Assembly: GCF_029024925.1 (NCBI RefSeq)
Contig: NZ_CP118962.1
Location: 1,024,001-1,088,000, forward strand
Origin: Enterococcus faecalis
GTDB taxonomy: Bacteria; Bacillota; Bacilli; Lactobacillales; Enterococcaceae
DNA: 64,000 bases
Reading direction: 5' to 3'
The notes under the pieces are model-generated. The model was not told the origin of the DNA and ran no database searches. It saw nothing but the letters and a program-made list of their open reading frames with translations. The position numbers and the translations under genes were made by a program. Below, piece after piece: positions 27,331 to 36,913 of the stretch (position 1 is the stretch's first letter; each line of letters starts with the position of its first letter).

Positions 27331-28004
27331 AGACGATCCTATGGTTGCATATATACATCAAAAATATCTTGAAAAATTAATTCACCAACCGACTATTTTT
27401 ACGGTTGCAACAATTGCTGAAGGTCTACAATTAACGAAAGAAAAACAACCAGTACTTGTTTTATTAGACGTTCATTTAAAAGATGGCAACGGCTTGACCT
27501 ATCTGGCAACAATTAGAGATGAAAAAATTGATACAGAAGTTATCCTGATTACGGCTGCCAACGAGTTGGAAAATGTTAAACGAAGCTTACATTTAGGCGT
27601 TTTAGACTATTTAGTTAAACCCTTTTCTTTTGAGCGATTTCAACAAAGTATCGAAAACTATCAGAAAAAAGCTGCTCAATTCACGCTGGAAACGAAGGAG
27701 CTTTCGCAAACAAAAGTGGACCAATTGTTTCATTCTTCACAGACAAACGCACGTAAAAATGAACAAGCTCTTCAAAACCTGTCCTTAGAAAAAGGACTAA
27801 CACAAGCAACATTACAATTATTGTTAAAAAAAAATAGACGAATTTACCGACTATTTTACGATTCAAGAATTATCAGAAGCGAGTCAGCTTTCACATGTTT
27901 CTGTTCGCAAATATGTGTTGTTTCTAGAAAAAAATAACCTTTTAGAAAGTAAAAATAGCTATTTAAAAGTGGGGCGTCCCTATCAATCGTATCGGAGAAT
28001 TTAG
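27311..28004 (+). pseudogene. maeR: Response regulator MaeR, frameshifted in a nine-A run
   Basis: A CitB/DcuR-type regulator. The receiver domain is intact: DD at residues 8-9, the phospho-acceptor Asp in LLDVHL, and the KPFSFERF switch. The frame read from ATG 27311 (GAGGAAA upstream) stops at 27937 after 208 residues, with a nonsense tail after LLLKK. Removing one base from the A run at 27826-27834 restores an open frame to 28004, about 230 residues. The restored part contains a helix-turn-helix (FTIQELSEASQLSHVSVRKY) and a GRPYQSY end typical of the family. As written, the product lacks its DNA-binding domain. Slippage on nine A could restore some full-length protein. Confidence 0.85.
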
Positions 28005-28132
28005 TATTTTTTATTTTTTAGTAAATAAAAAAAGTAATTGAAAAGTGGCGAAATACAGCGGATACTCCTTTTTATTCTCATTTAAAGAACTTAATTGAGA
28101 ATGGAAAAGAGGATATTATTTGTTATTTTTTG

Positions 28133-28149
28133 AGAATATATGATATTCT
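28133..28149. promoter_or_regulatory. Palindrome in the npr promoter region
   Basis: AGAATAT-ATG-ATATTCT is perfectly symmetric. It overlaps a TTGAGA (28130-28135) / TATTAT (28151-28156) promoter candidate 34 bases before npr, so it is a plausible operator for a peroxide or redox regulator. Confidence 0.5.
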
Positions 28150-28189
28150 TTATTATGTAAGAAATAATATTATATGGGAGGAACGAGCG

Positions 28190-29533
28190 ATGAAAGTTAT
28201 TGTTTTAGGATCATCACATGGAGGTTATGAAGCGGTAGAGGAATTACTAAATCTTCATCCTGATGCAGAAATTCAATGGTATGAGAAAGGTGATTTTATC
28301 TCATTCTTGTCTTGTGGCATGCAGTTGTACCTAGAAGGAAAAGTGAAAGATGTTAATTCTGTTCGCTATATGACTGGCGAAAAAATGGAGAGTCGTGGTG
28401 TGAATGTCTTTTCTAATACTGAAATTACAGCGATTCAACCAAAAGAACATCAAGTGACAGTGAAAGATTTAGTGTCAGGTGAAGAACGTGTTGAAAATTA
28501 TGATAAATTAATCATCAGTCCCGGAGCTGTCCCATTTGAATTAGATATTCCAGGTAAAGATTTGGATAATATTTACTTGATGCGTGGTCGTCAATGGGCC
28601 ATTAAATTAAAACAAAAAACAGTAGATCCAGAAGTCAATAATGTGGTTGTGATTGGTAGTGGTTATATTGGGATTGAAGCTGCCGAAGCATTTGCAAAAG
28701 CCGGCAAAAAGGTTACTGTTATTGATATTTTAGATCGTCCATTAGGGGTGTATCTAGATAAAGAATTTACAGATGTTTTAACAGAAGAGATGGAAGCTAA
28801 TAATATTACCATTGCAACTGGTGAAACAGTTGAACGTTACGAAGGCGACGGTCGTGTGCAAAAAGTCGTTACAGATAAAAATGCGTACGATGCTGATTTG
28901 GTCGTTGTAGCGGTGGGTGTCCGTCCAAACACTGCTTGGTTAAAAGGTACCTTGGAATTACATCCGAATGGCCTAATCAAGACGGATGAATACATGCGGA
29001 CAAGTGAGCCAGATGTATTTGCAGTAGGGGATGCTACGTTAATTAAATACAATCCTGCAGACACAGAAGTAAATATTGCCTTAGCAACGAATGCTCGTAA
29101 ACAAGGTCGCTTTGCTGTGAAAAACCTAGAGGAACCAGTTAAACCTTTCCCTGGTGTTCAAGGATCTTCTGGCTTGGCCGTCTTTGATTATAAATTTGCT
29201 TCAACAGGGATTAACGAAGTCATGGCTCAAAAATTAGGAAAAGAAACAAAAGCGGTGACAGTAGTAGAAGACTACTTGATGGACTTCAATCCAGACAAAC
29301 AAAAAGCTTGGTTTAAATTAGTGTATGATCCTGAAACAACACAAATTTTAGGCGCTCAATTAATGTCGAAAGCAGATTTAACTGCAAACATTAATGCTAT
29401 TTCATTAGCGATTCAAGCCAAAATGACAATTGAAGACTTAGCCTATGCGGACTTCTTCTTCCAACCAGCGTTTGACAAACCTTGGAATATTATTAATACA
29501 GCGGCTTTAGAAGCGGTGAAACAAGAACGTTAA
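28190..29533 (+). CDS. npr: NADH peroxidase
   Basis: A 447-residue FAD enzyme that reduces hydrogen peroxide to water with NADH in the cytosol. I recognise the enterococcal protein: [20 protein letters not shown] start, His10, and redox Cys42 in [10 protein letters not shown], which cycles through a stable sulfenic acid. The NADH-binding [11 protein letters not shown] follows at about 160. ATG 28190 follows GGGAGGAACGAGCG; the longer frame from 28130 runs through the promoter. Monocistronic, with a shared terminator downstream. Confidence 0.98.
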
Positions 29534-29546
29534 TAGAAGAGAAAAT

Positions 29547-29581
29547 AAAACCCATGAGTATTTATAGTACTCGTGGGTTTT
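29547..29581. terminator. Bidirectional terminator between npr and the LCP gene
   Basis: AAAACCCATGAGTA pairs with TACTCGTGGGTTTT with one mismatch. T-tracts occur on both sides. Confidence 0.8.
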
Positions 29582-29585
29582 ATTT

Positions 29586-30497
29586 TTATTTTGTATTCAA
29601 TTGATTTTTCAACTCTTGTTGGACACGAGTTAATTCTTGTTCATCCACACGTTGATAGGAAACACCATCTTGCATAAAACCAGTACCTTGAAGTTGGTCT
29701 TGTTTCACTTTACCAAAGGCACTGCGATAATCTAAGGCAATTTTTTTCATGTCATCAAAACTTAAATCTGTCTTCATATTATCAGAAACAGCTGTTAAAA
29801 TTTCTTGATAGTTGCTTACGCTGTTAAGACTTAAGACTTTTTGGACGATGCCTTCAATCACTTTTCTTTGACGTTCTTGGCGGCCGTAGTCACCATTAGG
29901 GTCTTCGTAACGCATTCTTGAATAGGAGAGTGCTTGTTCACCATCCAATGAAATTTTACCAATCGTAAAATCATATCCGTCTTGAGAAAAAGTCAGATTA
30001 TTGTTCACTTCGATTCCGCCAACCGCGTTGACTAATTCTTTTAAACCAGCCATATTAATTGAAACATAATGATTAATAGGTATGTTTAAATAGTTTTCAA
30101 CTGTGTCCATTGCTAAAGATGCCCCACCAAAAGCATAGGCGTGATTCAATTTATCTTGTTTTCCTTGACCTGGAATATCTACATAGGTATCGCGAGCAAG
30201 ACTGACTAAGGTTGTTTGCTTGTCACGAGGATTAACTGTTGCAACAATTGTTGTATCCGAACGACCTTGCTCGACACGCCCATCATCGCCTGTATCGATC
30301 CCTAATAATAAAACAGAAAAAGGCTCCTTATTGTTTAAATTGACCTGACTTTTTTTAGATCGTTCTACTGTTTCATAGGTTTTATCCATTGATTTAGAAA
30401 CATCCCAATAAAGTTTTGCTCCCATTCCAACAACTGCAAGAAATAGAACCAAGATAATTCCAAAGATAATGGCAAAAATTTTCTTCCCTTTTGACAT
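29586..30497 (-). CDS. LytR-CpsA-Psr (LCP) family cell-wall ligase
   Basis: A 303-residue membrane-anchored enzyme. A short basic start and membrane helix (about 7-29) are followed by the LCP domain with the conserved GIDTGDDG, SDTTIVATVNP, VSLARDTYVDIPG, KLNHAYAFGG and GRQERQRKVI. LCP enzymes attach teichoic acid or wall polysaccharide from lipid carriers to peptidoglycan. ATG 30497 is used because GGAGGAAAAAT precedes it. A palindrome ATCACA-GGT-TGTGAT at 30517-30531 lies in its leader. Confidence 0.9.
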   Translation of the reverse strand: MSKGKKIFAIIFGIILVLFLAVVGMGAKLYWDVSKSMDKTYETVERSKKSQVNLNNKEPFSVLLLGIDTGDDGRVEQGRSDTTIVATVNPRDKQTTLVSLARDTYVDIPGQGKQDKLNHAYAFGGASLAMDTVENYLNIPINHYVSINMAGLKELVNAVGGIEVNNNLTFSQDGYDFTIGKISLDGEQALSYSRMRYEDPNGDYGRQERQRKVIEGIVQKVLSLNSVSNYQEILTAVSDNMKTDLSFDDMKKIALDYRSAFGKVKQDQLQGTGFMQDGVSYQRVDEQELTRVQQELKNQLNTK

Positions 30498-30677
30498 ATT
30501 TTTCCTCCAATAATTTATCACAGGTTGTGATTTTTTTCTTATAGGTTAATCTTACTAATTTTTAGTGAAGAAGTATATAATAATTGTTGAAAGACTATAA
30601 AACTTTAAGGTATTTTGCATTATTTTTGCTTAATCTTTTGAAATATCTCAATTCTATTAAAATATGCGAATTAGTAT

Positions 30678-30692
30678 ATTACACGTTTTCAA
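30678..30692. promoter_or_regulatory. Near-consensus cre site upstream of alsS
   Basis: Read on the minus strand, TTGAAAACGTGTAAT matches the cre consensus at all but about one or two positions. It is 83 bases before the alsS start, upstream of any promoter, a position compatible with CcpA activation as reported for als genes in bacilli. Confidence 0.4.
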
Positions 30693-30774
30693 GGTGTTTC
30701 ATTGTTGATTAATTAGAATTTTAGTGGTATTTTTGTATTTGTAATTAGTACAGATTTTAATTGGAGGTATAACA

Positions 30775-32427
30775 GTGAGTAAAAAAGGATCAGATATCAT
30801 AGTAGAAAGTTTAATCAATCACGAAGTGCCCTATATTTTTGGGATTCCCGGTGCAAAAATTGATGGGGTTTTTGATGCATTAGTTGATAAAGGCCCAGAA
30901 TTAATTTTAGCTCGACATGAACAAAATGCAGCCTTTATGGCACAAGGGATTGGTCGTTTGACGGGAGAGCCTGGCTTAGTTATTGCAACTAGTGGACCTG
31001 GTGCCAGCAATTTAGCAACTGGGTTAGTAACTGCGACTGCAGAAGGGGACCCTGTTTTAGCATTGGCTGGACAGGTGAAACGGTCCGATTTGTCAAAATT
31101 AACTCACCAAAGCATGAATAATGCTGCATTATTTAGTCCAATAACAAAATTCAGTACAGAAATTCAAGATCCAGAAACATTATCTGAAAATATTGCCAAT
31201 GCTTACCGTATCGCCAAAACAGCGAAAAAAGGCGCAACATTCTTATCGATCCCACAAGATGTCACAGATAGTCCGGTGACAGGCGAAGCAATTAAGCCTT
31301 TGTCGGCTCCGAAACTGGGCCATGCATCAGCAGAAACAATCGCAGCTTTAGCTGAACGAATCAAGCAAGCGAAATTACCTGTTTTACTTTTAGGAATGCG
31401 GGCCTCTGCACGAAAAGTTACCGCAGCCATTCGTGAATTGGTTGCTATAACTGGTTTGCCAGTCGTGGAAACGTTCCAAGGAGCAGGAATTATTTCAAAA
31501 GAATTAGAAGAACATTTCTTTGGGCGTGTTGGTTTATTTCGAAACCAACCTGGGGATCGTTTGTTAAAAAGAAGTGATTTAGTGATTGCGATTGGCTATG
31601 ACCCAATTGAATATGAGGCACGTAATTGGAATGCAGAAAAAGATGCGCGCGTTATTGTTATTGATGAAGTTCAAATGGAAATTGACCAATATATGCAACC
31701 GGAAGAAGAGCTAATTGGTGATATGTCTAAAAATATTTTGAAATTATCAGAAGCATTTAGTGAACCAATATTAACAGAAGATGCGCAAGATTATTTAGAA
31801 ACGCTTCAAGAAAAATTAACGATTAAAGAAGTAAAAACAAGTACAATTGAAAATCGATTACATCCATTAGAAATTGTTCAAACGCTTCAAGAAAAAACCA
31901 CGAATGAAATGACAGTTACTGTTGATGTAGGGAGCCACTACATTTGGATGGCTCGCCACTTTAGAAGTTATGAACCGCGTCATTTATTATTTAGTAACGG
32001 TATGCAAACATTAGGTGTCGCTTTGCCTTGGGCAATCTCGGCTGCGCTGGTTCGTCCGAATACACAAATTATCTCTGTTTCTGGGGATGGCGGTTTCCTA
32101 TTTTCAGCGCAAGAATTAGAAACAGCGGTTCGGTTAAAGCAAAATATCGTGCATATTATTTGGAATGATGGTAGTTATGATATGGTTAAATTCCAAGAAG
32201 AAATGAAATATAATCGATCCTCTGGCGTAGATTTTGGTCCAGTTGATTTTGTGAAATATGCTGAAGCTTTTGGAGCCAAAGGGGTTCGAGTACATTCACA
32301 AGCAGAATTTGCCGCAGCTTTAGAAGAAGGAATGCAAACAGAAGGCCCAGTGATTATTGATGTTCCTGTGGATTATTCAGATAATCAAGAATTAGGTAAA
32401 ACATTGTTACCAGATCAACTTTATTAG
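30775..32427 (+). CDS. alsS: Catabolic acetolactate synthase
   Basis: A 550-residue thiamine-diphosphate enzyme that condenses two pyruvates to acetolactate. The catalytic Glu lies in [12 protein letters not shown], and the ThDP/Mg motif is [16 protein letters not shown]...IWND. It is of the FAD-independent catabolic type, followed 11 bases later by alsD rather than by an ilvN regulatory subunit. It serves acetoin formation and pH balance from excess pyruvate. The GTG start follows TTGGAGGT. Confidence 0.95.
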   Translation: MSKKGSDIIVESLINHEVPYIFGIPGAKIDGVFDALVDKGPELILARHEQNAAFMAQGIGRLTGEPGLVIATSGPGASNLATGLVTATAEGDPVLALAGQVKRSDLSKLTHQSMNNAALFSPITKFSTEIQDPETLSENIANAYRIAKTAKKGATFLSIPQDVTDSPVTGEAIKPLSAPKLGHASAETIAALAERIKQAKLPVLLLGMRASARKVTAAIRELVAITGLPVVETFQGAGIISKELEEHFFGRVGLFRNQPGDRLLKRSDLVIAIGYDPIEYEARNWNAEKDARVIVIDEVQMEIDQYMQPEEELIGDMSKNILKLSEAFSEPILTEDAQDYLETLQEKLTIKEVKTSTIENRLHPLEIVQTLQEKTTNEMTVTVDVGSHYIWMARHFRSYEPRHLLFSNGMQTLGVALPWAISAALVRPNTQIISVSGDGGFLFSAQELETAVRLKQNIVHIIWNDGSYDMVKFQEEMKYNRSSGVDFGPVDFVKYAEAFGAKGVRVHSQAEFAAALEEGMQTEGPVIIDVPVDYSDNQELGKTLLPDQLY

Positions 32428-32438
32428 GAGATGGAAAA

Positions 32439-33143
32439 ATGAGCGAACAATATGTTTATCAACATGGTACGCTAGGCGGTTTAATGGAAAGTTTGATGGC
32501 AGGAACGGCAGAAATTGGTACGTTACTCACGCAAGGTGATTTTGGAATTGGGACATTAGAAGGCTCAAATGGCGAAATTATTTTATTGGACGGTACATTG
32601 TATCATGCAAATCAAACTGGCGAAATTACTATTCTAGAAGGCGAAGAATTAACGCCATATGCCGCAGTTACTCGTTTTCAAGAAGATGGCGCATTCCCTG
32701 TATCAACAGAAACCGATGAAAATATTAAAGCACAAATTTTAGAAAAAATTAGTCCTAATTTTTTTGCGGCAATTAAAATTAGCGGTCTTTTTGCGAAGAT
32801 GCATGTCCGTGTGGCACCTAAACAAGAAAAACCGTATCCACCATTTGTAGAAGCAGCACGCAATCAACCTGAATTTACAGCGGAGAATATTCAGGGAAAA
32901 GTTGTAGGGTTCTTTACACCTAAATTATTTCATGGTGCCTCTGCCGCAGGGTTTCATTTGCACTTTATCAGTGAGGATCACCAATTTGGTGGGCACATTC
33001 TTGATTTTGGCATTAAACAAGGGACTGTTTCGTGGATGGAAACAGCAGAATTGCGACAGCATTTTCCAGTTCATGATGCTGATTATCGGAATAAAGAAAT
33101 TGATATTGCAAAAGCTTTGTCCGCAATTGAAGAAGCGGAATAA
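32439..33143 (+). CDS. alsD: Alpha-acetolactate decarboxylase
   Basis: A 234-residue metalloenzyme that decarboxylates acetolactate to acetoin. The zinc-binding histidines lie in GFHLHFISEDHQFGGHILDF. Length is typical of the family. With AlsS it completes the acetoin pathway; the two are co-transcribed with an AGGAG site before alsD. Confidence 0.95.
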   Translation: MSEQYVYQHGTLGGLMESLMAGTAEIGTLLTQGDFGIGTLEGSNGEIILLDGTLYHANQTGEITILEGEELTPYAAVTRFQEDGAFPVSTETDENIKAQILEKISPNFFAAIKISGLFAKMHVRVAPKQEKPYPPFVEAARNQPEFTAENIQGKVVGFFTPKLFHGASAAGFHLHFISEDHQFGGHILDFGIKQGTVSWMETAELRQHFPVHDADYRNKEIDIAKALSAIEEAE

Positions 33144-33169
33144 CTGAATAACAAGGCACATTTCTCCAC

Positions 33170-33208
33170 GCCCATTCAAGTTGACTAACTAGGTCAACTT
33201 GAATGGGC
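33170..33208 (+). terminator. Terminator of alsSD
   Basis: GCCCATTCAAGTTGAC and GTCAACTTGAATGGGC pair perfectly around TAACTAG. Only a short TT-ATT tail follows. Confidence 0.7.
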
Positions 33209-33300
33209 TTATTGCTGTTCGTCGCTTTTTGTTGTTATTTTTCAAAAAAAAATAGTATCCTTTTTATAATAAGCAAATAACAATTGGAAAGGATGGCGTA

Positions 33301-34383
33301 ATGGACACACTTTATAGAAGTTGGCAATTGTCTGGTTGGCTCTATCATGATATTTTTGTTATCATTGTAGCAATTATTTTTATAGTAATTAGTGGTATTT
33401 TGGTTATTTCCTTAATAAGAAGGCGGAGTACAAGGAGACTGGTTCCCTATGCGTTAATTTTGTTGGTTTATCTTGCAGTGATACATTTTGCTGGTTTAAT
33501 ATTTTTCGGAATGTTTCGTTCAGTAACGATTGAAGAGAAAAGTGCGACGTTTTATTCTGAAAAAACGAAAGGCTTAACTTCAATCGAGCGAATGATTATT
33601 CCAAATGGACGAACGAATGGCATTAGCACTAGTAACTCATTGTTCCAAGTGATTTCTGTTAATAGTCAGACGGGCGAACGAATGTGGAGTAAACGTTTAG
33701 GCTGGCGTGATTATTTAATTGGTCAAACAGATCAATATGTGGTTTTGAATAATGCTGATAACGAGGCCATTTACTTACTAGATACAAAAACAGGGAAAAA
33801 ACAGTTTTCTGAAGCGGATTTAGTGAAGAAATTCCCTGAATTAAAAGACTATTTAAGCTCTGATTTCGTTGATTATCGTTTTATGGATAATCGCTATCTC
33901 TATATTTATGGATTAAACAATCGATATTATCAATTAGATTTGAAAAATTGGCAGTTAAAACAAGACCCAACTTTCAAAGAAGTCTTTCAAACACAAGAAG
34001 CGCCTAAATGGACGGTAGATTCAAATGAGAGTCAAATTGGTCAAGAGCTGTCATCGGAAGAGCGTACAACAGTGCAAGGAAAACTAGAAGAGCAACTAAT
34101 AGCACCAGTTTTATTAGGCAAGAAAGATGAAGCAAATTATTATGTTCTGTCATATAAGAAAAGACAAAGTAATCAAGCGATAGTTGGCTTATACAATTGG
34201 CAGAAAAAAACATACGAGTGGCAAACACCGTTGCTTTTAACTAAAGAAAATGTACCTATTGAAGCTTTTCAAGTAGAGGATGCGTTATTCATTAAAGTCC
34301 CGCGTTATTTATACAAAATTAACCTGAATAATGGTAATCAAGAGTATCAGTTTGATTACCGTTGGGGCCAAGTGATTCGTTAA
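33301..34383 (+). CDS. Membrane-anchored protein with PQQ/beta-propeller-like external domain
   Basis: A 360-residue protein. Two membrane helices (about 19-41 and 52-73) are followed by a roughly 285-residue domain that is probably outside the membrane. The repeat-like strands ISVNSQTGERMWSKRL, YLLDTKTGKKQFS, YYQLDLKNWQLK and YKINLNNGNQEYQFDY look like PQQ-type beta-propeller blades. There is no LPXTG motif and no enzyme signature. The gene stands alone between two terminators. I do not recognise a characterised homologue; a sensor or assembly role is a guess. Confidence 0.7.
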   Translation: MDTLYRSWQLSGWLYHDIFVIIVAIIFIVISGILVISLIRRRSTRRLVPYALILLVYLAVIHFAGLIFFGMFRSVTIEEKSATFYSEKTKGLTSIERMIIPNGRTNGISTSNSLFQVISVNSQTGERMWSKRLGWRDYLIGQTDQYVVLNNADNEAIYLLDTKTGKKQFSEADLVKKFPELKDYLSSDFVDYRFMDNRYLYIYGLNNRYYQLDLKNWQLKQDPTFKEVFQTQEAPKWTVDSNESQIGQELSSEERTTVQGKLEEQLIAPVLLGKKDEANYYVLSYKKRQSNQAIVGLYNWQKKTYEWQTPLLLTKENVPIEAFQVEDALFIKVPRYLYKINLNNGNQEYQFDYRWGQVIR

Positions 34384-34441
34384 ACGAAAAGTGGTAAAGC
34401 ATGCTTAGACAAATAGAAGGAGCAAATAGTCCTTATGATAT

Positions 34442-34494
34442 AAAAAAACGCTTAGAAGAGTAGTGATTCCGCTAGTTTTCTAAGCGCTTTTTTA
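34442..34494. terminator. Bidirectional terminator
   Basis: AAAAAACGCTTAGAA pairs with TTCTAAGCG-TTTTTT around a 20-base loop, between the convergent propeller-like gene and the WxL gene. Confidence 0.75.
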
Positions 34495-34496
34495 TT

Positions 34497-35216
34497 TTAT
34501 GCAGGTCCAGAGATTAAATTCCAGATAATCGAACCTGTATATGCGCCAGGAAATAATTGTGAAACAGGGGTTTGGATTGCAAGAGAAATATCGGTCATGC
34601 GGCCGCTCCACATTCCTTGTCCTTTTTTATCACCAGCGTTACTCATTAAAGTGGCACCGTTACCGATAATAATTGGGTTGGTCGGGAAGTCGGGTGCAGC
34701 AGGATCTTCTGAAAAATCCAGTCCATACATTGTATTTGTCATAAAGAAACGCCTTAACGTTTTGTCATAGCGAGCATAGCCGCCTGTTAATTGAAACGTA
34801 ATGATGCCTAGTAAAGAATGAGCTTCGTTTCGCATGTGTGGGATTTCAGCAGTGACATGCCAACCAGTTAAGGCTCCGCGAACATCCCCCATCCCGAAGT
34901 GTCTCATTGTATGAGTATTGCCTTCAGAAGGTCGTATAGGAACTGCCGTTAAATCACCAGAAATCGCTTGGGTTTCAAAAGTAAATTCTTTCGGAATAAA
35001 GAGCAAGTCAAAACTAGTGTTAGGATTTTCTAAATCAGGATAAATGGCATCGTCAACCGATTCATCACCAGGCAGCCCTCCAATTTCTAGTTCAACTGAA
35101 ACGGGCGTTTTTCCAGAACGGGTGGCAAAAGAAACCGATGGGTCAAAACTAAAGAGACTGAATACTAGCAACAAGGCTGCAAGTGATTGATAAGTGAGTA
35201 GATTTTTTTGTTTCAA
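34497..35216 (-). CDS. WxL domain cell-surface protein
   Basis: A 239-residue secreted protein. The start is a TTG at 35216 with AAAGGAGGAACT upstream. A signal peptide runs to about SVSFA (near residue 31). The C-terminal WxL domain ends in the second motif AYTGSIIWNLISGP, which binds peptidoglycan non-covalently. The first motif is GWHVTAEI, that is WxV instead of WxL. It stands alone, without the usual DUF916 and small WxL partners. Confidence 0.82.
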   Translation of the reverse strand: MKQKNLLTYQSLAALLLVFSLFSFDPSVSFATRSGKTPVSVELEIGGLPGDESVDDAIYPDLENPNTSFDLLFIPKEFTFETQAISGDLTAVPIRPSEGNTHTMRHFGMGDVRGALTGWHVTAEIPHMRNEAHSLLGIITFQLTGGYARYDKTLRRFFMTNTMYGLDFSEDPAAPDFPTNPIIIGNGATLMSNAGDKKGQGMWSGRMTDISLAIQTPVSQLFPGAYTGSIIWNLISGPA

Positions 35217-35464
35217 GAAAGTTCCTCCTTTAGGTGCTGATAATATAAGTATACGCAAAAGGAGCTGTTTTTATTTATCAGTAATTTACAGGGAATTCGA
35301 AAATATTGAGACAGATAGTGTTTAATATTAGTAGAGAAAGATGAGTCGACAATTTTTACTTGTTGATTCTGTCTTTTTTGAGCACAATTCGTTATATCAA
35401 GCATGCTAAAATATAAAAGAAATCATCAAGTATCACTAATCAAAATGGAGAGGAGGAGAAAACT

Positions 35465-35869
35465 TTGAGTAAGTGTTTCGGGTTGTTGATGATTTTATTT
35501 GTATTATCTGGCTGTTCAGGAAGTAGGAATTCGCAACAGGAAGTCGTTATAGAAAAGTCTGCTAATAATGACAAAGCAAGACAATTTGTTGATCAAAAAA
35601 ATCCGCATTTAGGAACGCAATTAGAAGCAGAATCTTATACTAAACAGGAAGCGATTGAATTTTTACAAAATGGTTTAGGGATACCAACGAATGACTCGGC
35701 GTTTCATTATACGTTTAAGCAGTCAAATAAAGGAAGTTATGTTGTTCAAATTATATCTGAAAAGAATAGTGTCTCAAAAGAGAATGAATTGTTCGGATAT
35801 TATCAGGTGTATCAAGATGGTATTATAGTGAAAATGATGGAAAAGGATCAAACGTTCCAAGAAAATTAA
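35465..35869 (+). CDS. Small lipoprotein of unknown function
   Basis: A 134-residue protein. The TTG start follows GAGAGGAGGAGAAAAC. The signal peptide ends in the lipobox LSGC (Cys near residue 17), so it should be lipid-anchored outside the membrane. The mature part is polar, with YTKQEAIEFLQNGLGIPTNDSAFHY and a C-terminal beta-rich stretch. It is probably enterococcus-specific. No functional motif recognised. Confidence 0.7.
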   Translation: MSKCFGLLMILFVLSGCSGSRNSQQEVVIEKSANNDKARQFVDQKNPHLGTQLEAESYTKQEAIEFLQNGLGIPTNDSAFHYTFKQSNKGSYVVQIISEKNSVSKENELFGYYQVYQDGIIVKMMEKDQTFQEN

Positions 35870-35888
35870 GTGATAAATAAAAAAGTTG

Positions 35889-35925
35889 ACAAAAAACACA
35901 AACAGTCTTGTTTGTGTTTTTTTGT
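35889..35925 (+). terminator. Terminator after the lipoprotein gene
   Basis: ACAAAAAACACAAACA and TGTTTGTGTTTTTTTGT pair around GTCT with a T-rich end. It directly abuts the first PurBox-like element. Confidence 0.8.
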
Positions 35926-35927
35926 TT

Positions 35928-35997
35928 AATGTTCGTGTTTTATTTTTTAATAACCTTTTTCGAAAAAATATACGAACGTTCGGGTTTAAAAACGAAC
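35928..35997. promoter_or_regulatory. Cluster of PurBox-like elements
   Basis: AATGTTCGT (35928-35936; reverse complement ACGAACATT), a palindromic ACGAACGTTCG (35972-35982) and AAAACGAAC (35989-35997). The CGAAC core in A/T-rich context is the recognised PurR box of Firmicutes. All lie upstream of the transporter promoter. Confidence 0.65.
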
Positions 35998-36014
35998 AAA
36001 AAGATGAAAATGTG

Positions 36015-36043
36015 TTGAAATATACGTTTTCCTTGCGTATACT
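36015..36043 (+). promoter_or_regulatory. Promoter of the transporter-deaminase operon
   Basis: TTGAAA (36015-36020), exactly 17 bases, then TATACT (36038-36043). The PurBox-like elements lie 20-90 bases upstream of the -35 box. A further CGAAC at 36059-36063 is in the leader. Confidence 0.7.
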
Positions 36044-36076
36044 GATGAAGTGAAAAAACGAACGAGGAGTGTACGA

Positions 36077-36913
36077 ATGAACAAGAAAGTTCCTTATTTA
36101 ATTGTGGCACCGGGGCTAGTACTATTATTATTTTTCTTAATGATTCCATTAATTACTAGCATTTTGCCAACCATTTTTACTGATCATGGCTTGACACTAA
36201 ATCAGTATGTTACTTTTTTTAAAGATGACTATAATGTTTCAATTTTCTGGCGAACGATAAGAGTTTCGTTAATTGTGACGGGTATTTCAATCGTGTTGGG
36301 CATTCCAACGGCATACTTTATTGCTGGGGTTTCCAAAAAATGGCGTGGGTTTTTAATGGCTATGACCTTGTTTCCACTATTAACCAATTCAGTTATTCGA
36401 AGTTTTGCTTGGATTAACATTTTAGGAAAAAACGGTGTAGTGAATACGTTGTTATTAAAAACAGGCTTAATTGAGCAACCGCTGAATTTATTGTATACAG
36501 AATTTGCAATTATTATCGGTTCAGTGTATTTATTTTTACCAACAATGATTATGACCTTAGTTGGGGTTATGGAAAACATTGAAGGAGAAATGCTAGAAGC
36601 GGCTGAGACGCTAGGCGCCAATCCAATGACGGCTTTTCGGAAAATTGTTTTACCTTTATCAATTCCAGGCACCATCGTAGGAAGTATATTAGTGTTTACA
36701 GGAACTTTAACGGCTTATACGACGCCACAGCTGTTAGGTGGTAACCAAAAAATGATGATGTCGACCTTCTTATATCAAAAGGCTAATACTTTAGGTGATT
36801 GGCAATCGGCGAGTGTTCTTGCATTTATTATGATTTTAACAACATTAATTGTGATGAAAGGCCTAGACATGGTCGCTAAGAAAGTAGATCGGAGAGAAGC
36901 AAATCATGCGTAA
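36077..36913 (+). CDS. ABC transporter permease (PotB type)
   Basis: A 278-residue inner-membrane permease with six predicted helices. The EAA loop is EAAETLGANPMTAFRKIVLPLSIPG. The closest family is the spermidine/putrescine-type PotB. ATG 36077 follows GAGGAGTGTACGA; a longer frame from 36050 starts within the leader. It overlaps the next permease gene by 8 bases. Context (PurBox elements, purine deaminases downstream) argues for a purine-related substrate. Confidence 0.88.
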   Translation: MNKKVPYLIVAPGLVLLLFFLMIPLITSILPTIFTDHGLTLNQYVTFFKDDYNVSIFWRTIRVSLIVTGISIVLGIPTAYFIAGVSKKWRGFLMAMTLFPLLTNSVIRSFAWINILGKNGVVNTLLLKTGLIEQPLNLLYTEFAIIIGSVYLFLPTMIMTLVGVMENIEGEMLEAAETLGANPMTAFRKIVLPLSIPGTIVGSILVFTGTLTAYTTPQLLGGNQKMMMSTFLYQKANTLGDWQSASVLAFIMILTTLIVMKGLDMVAKKVDRREANHA

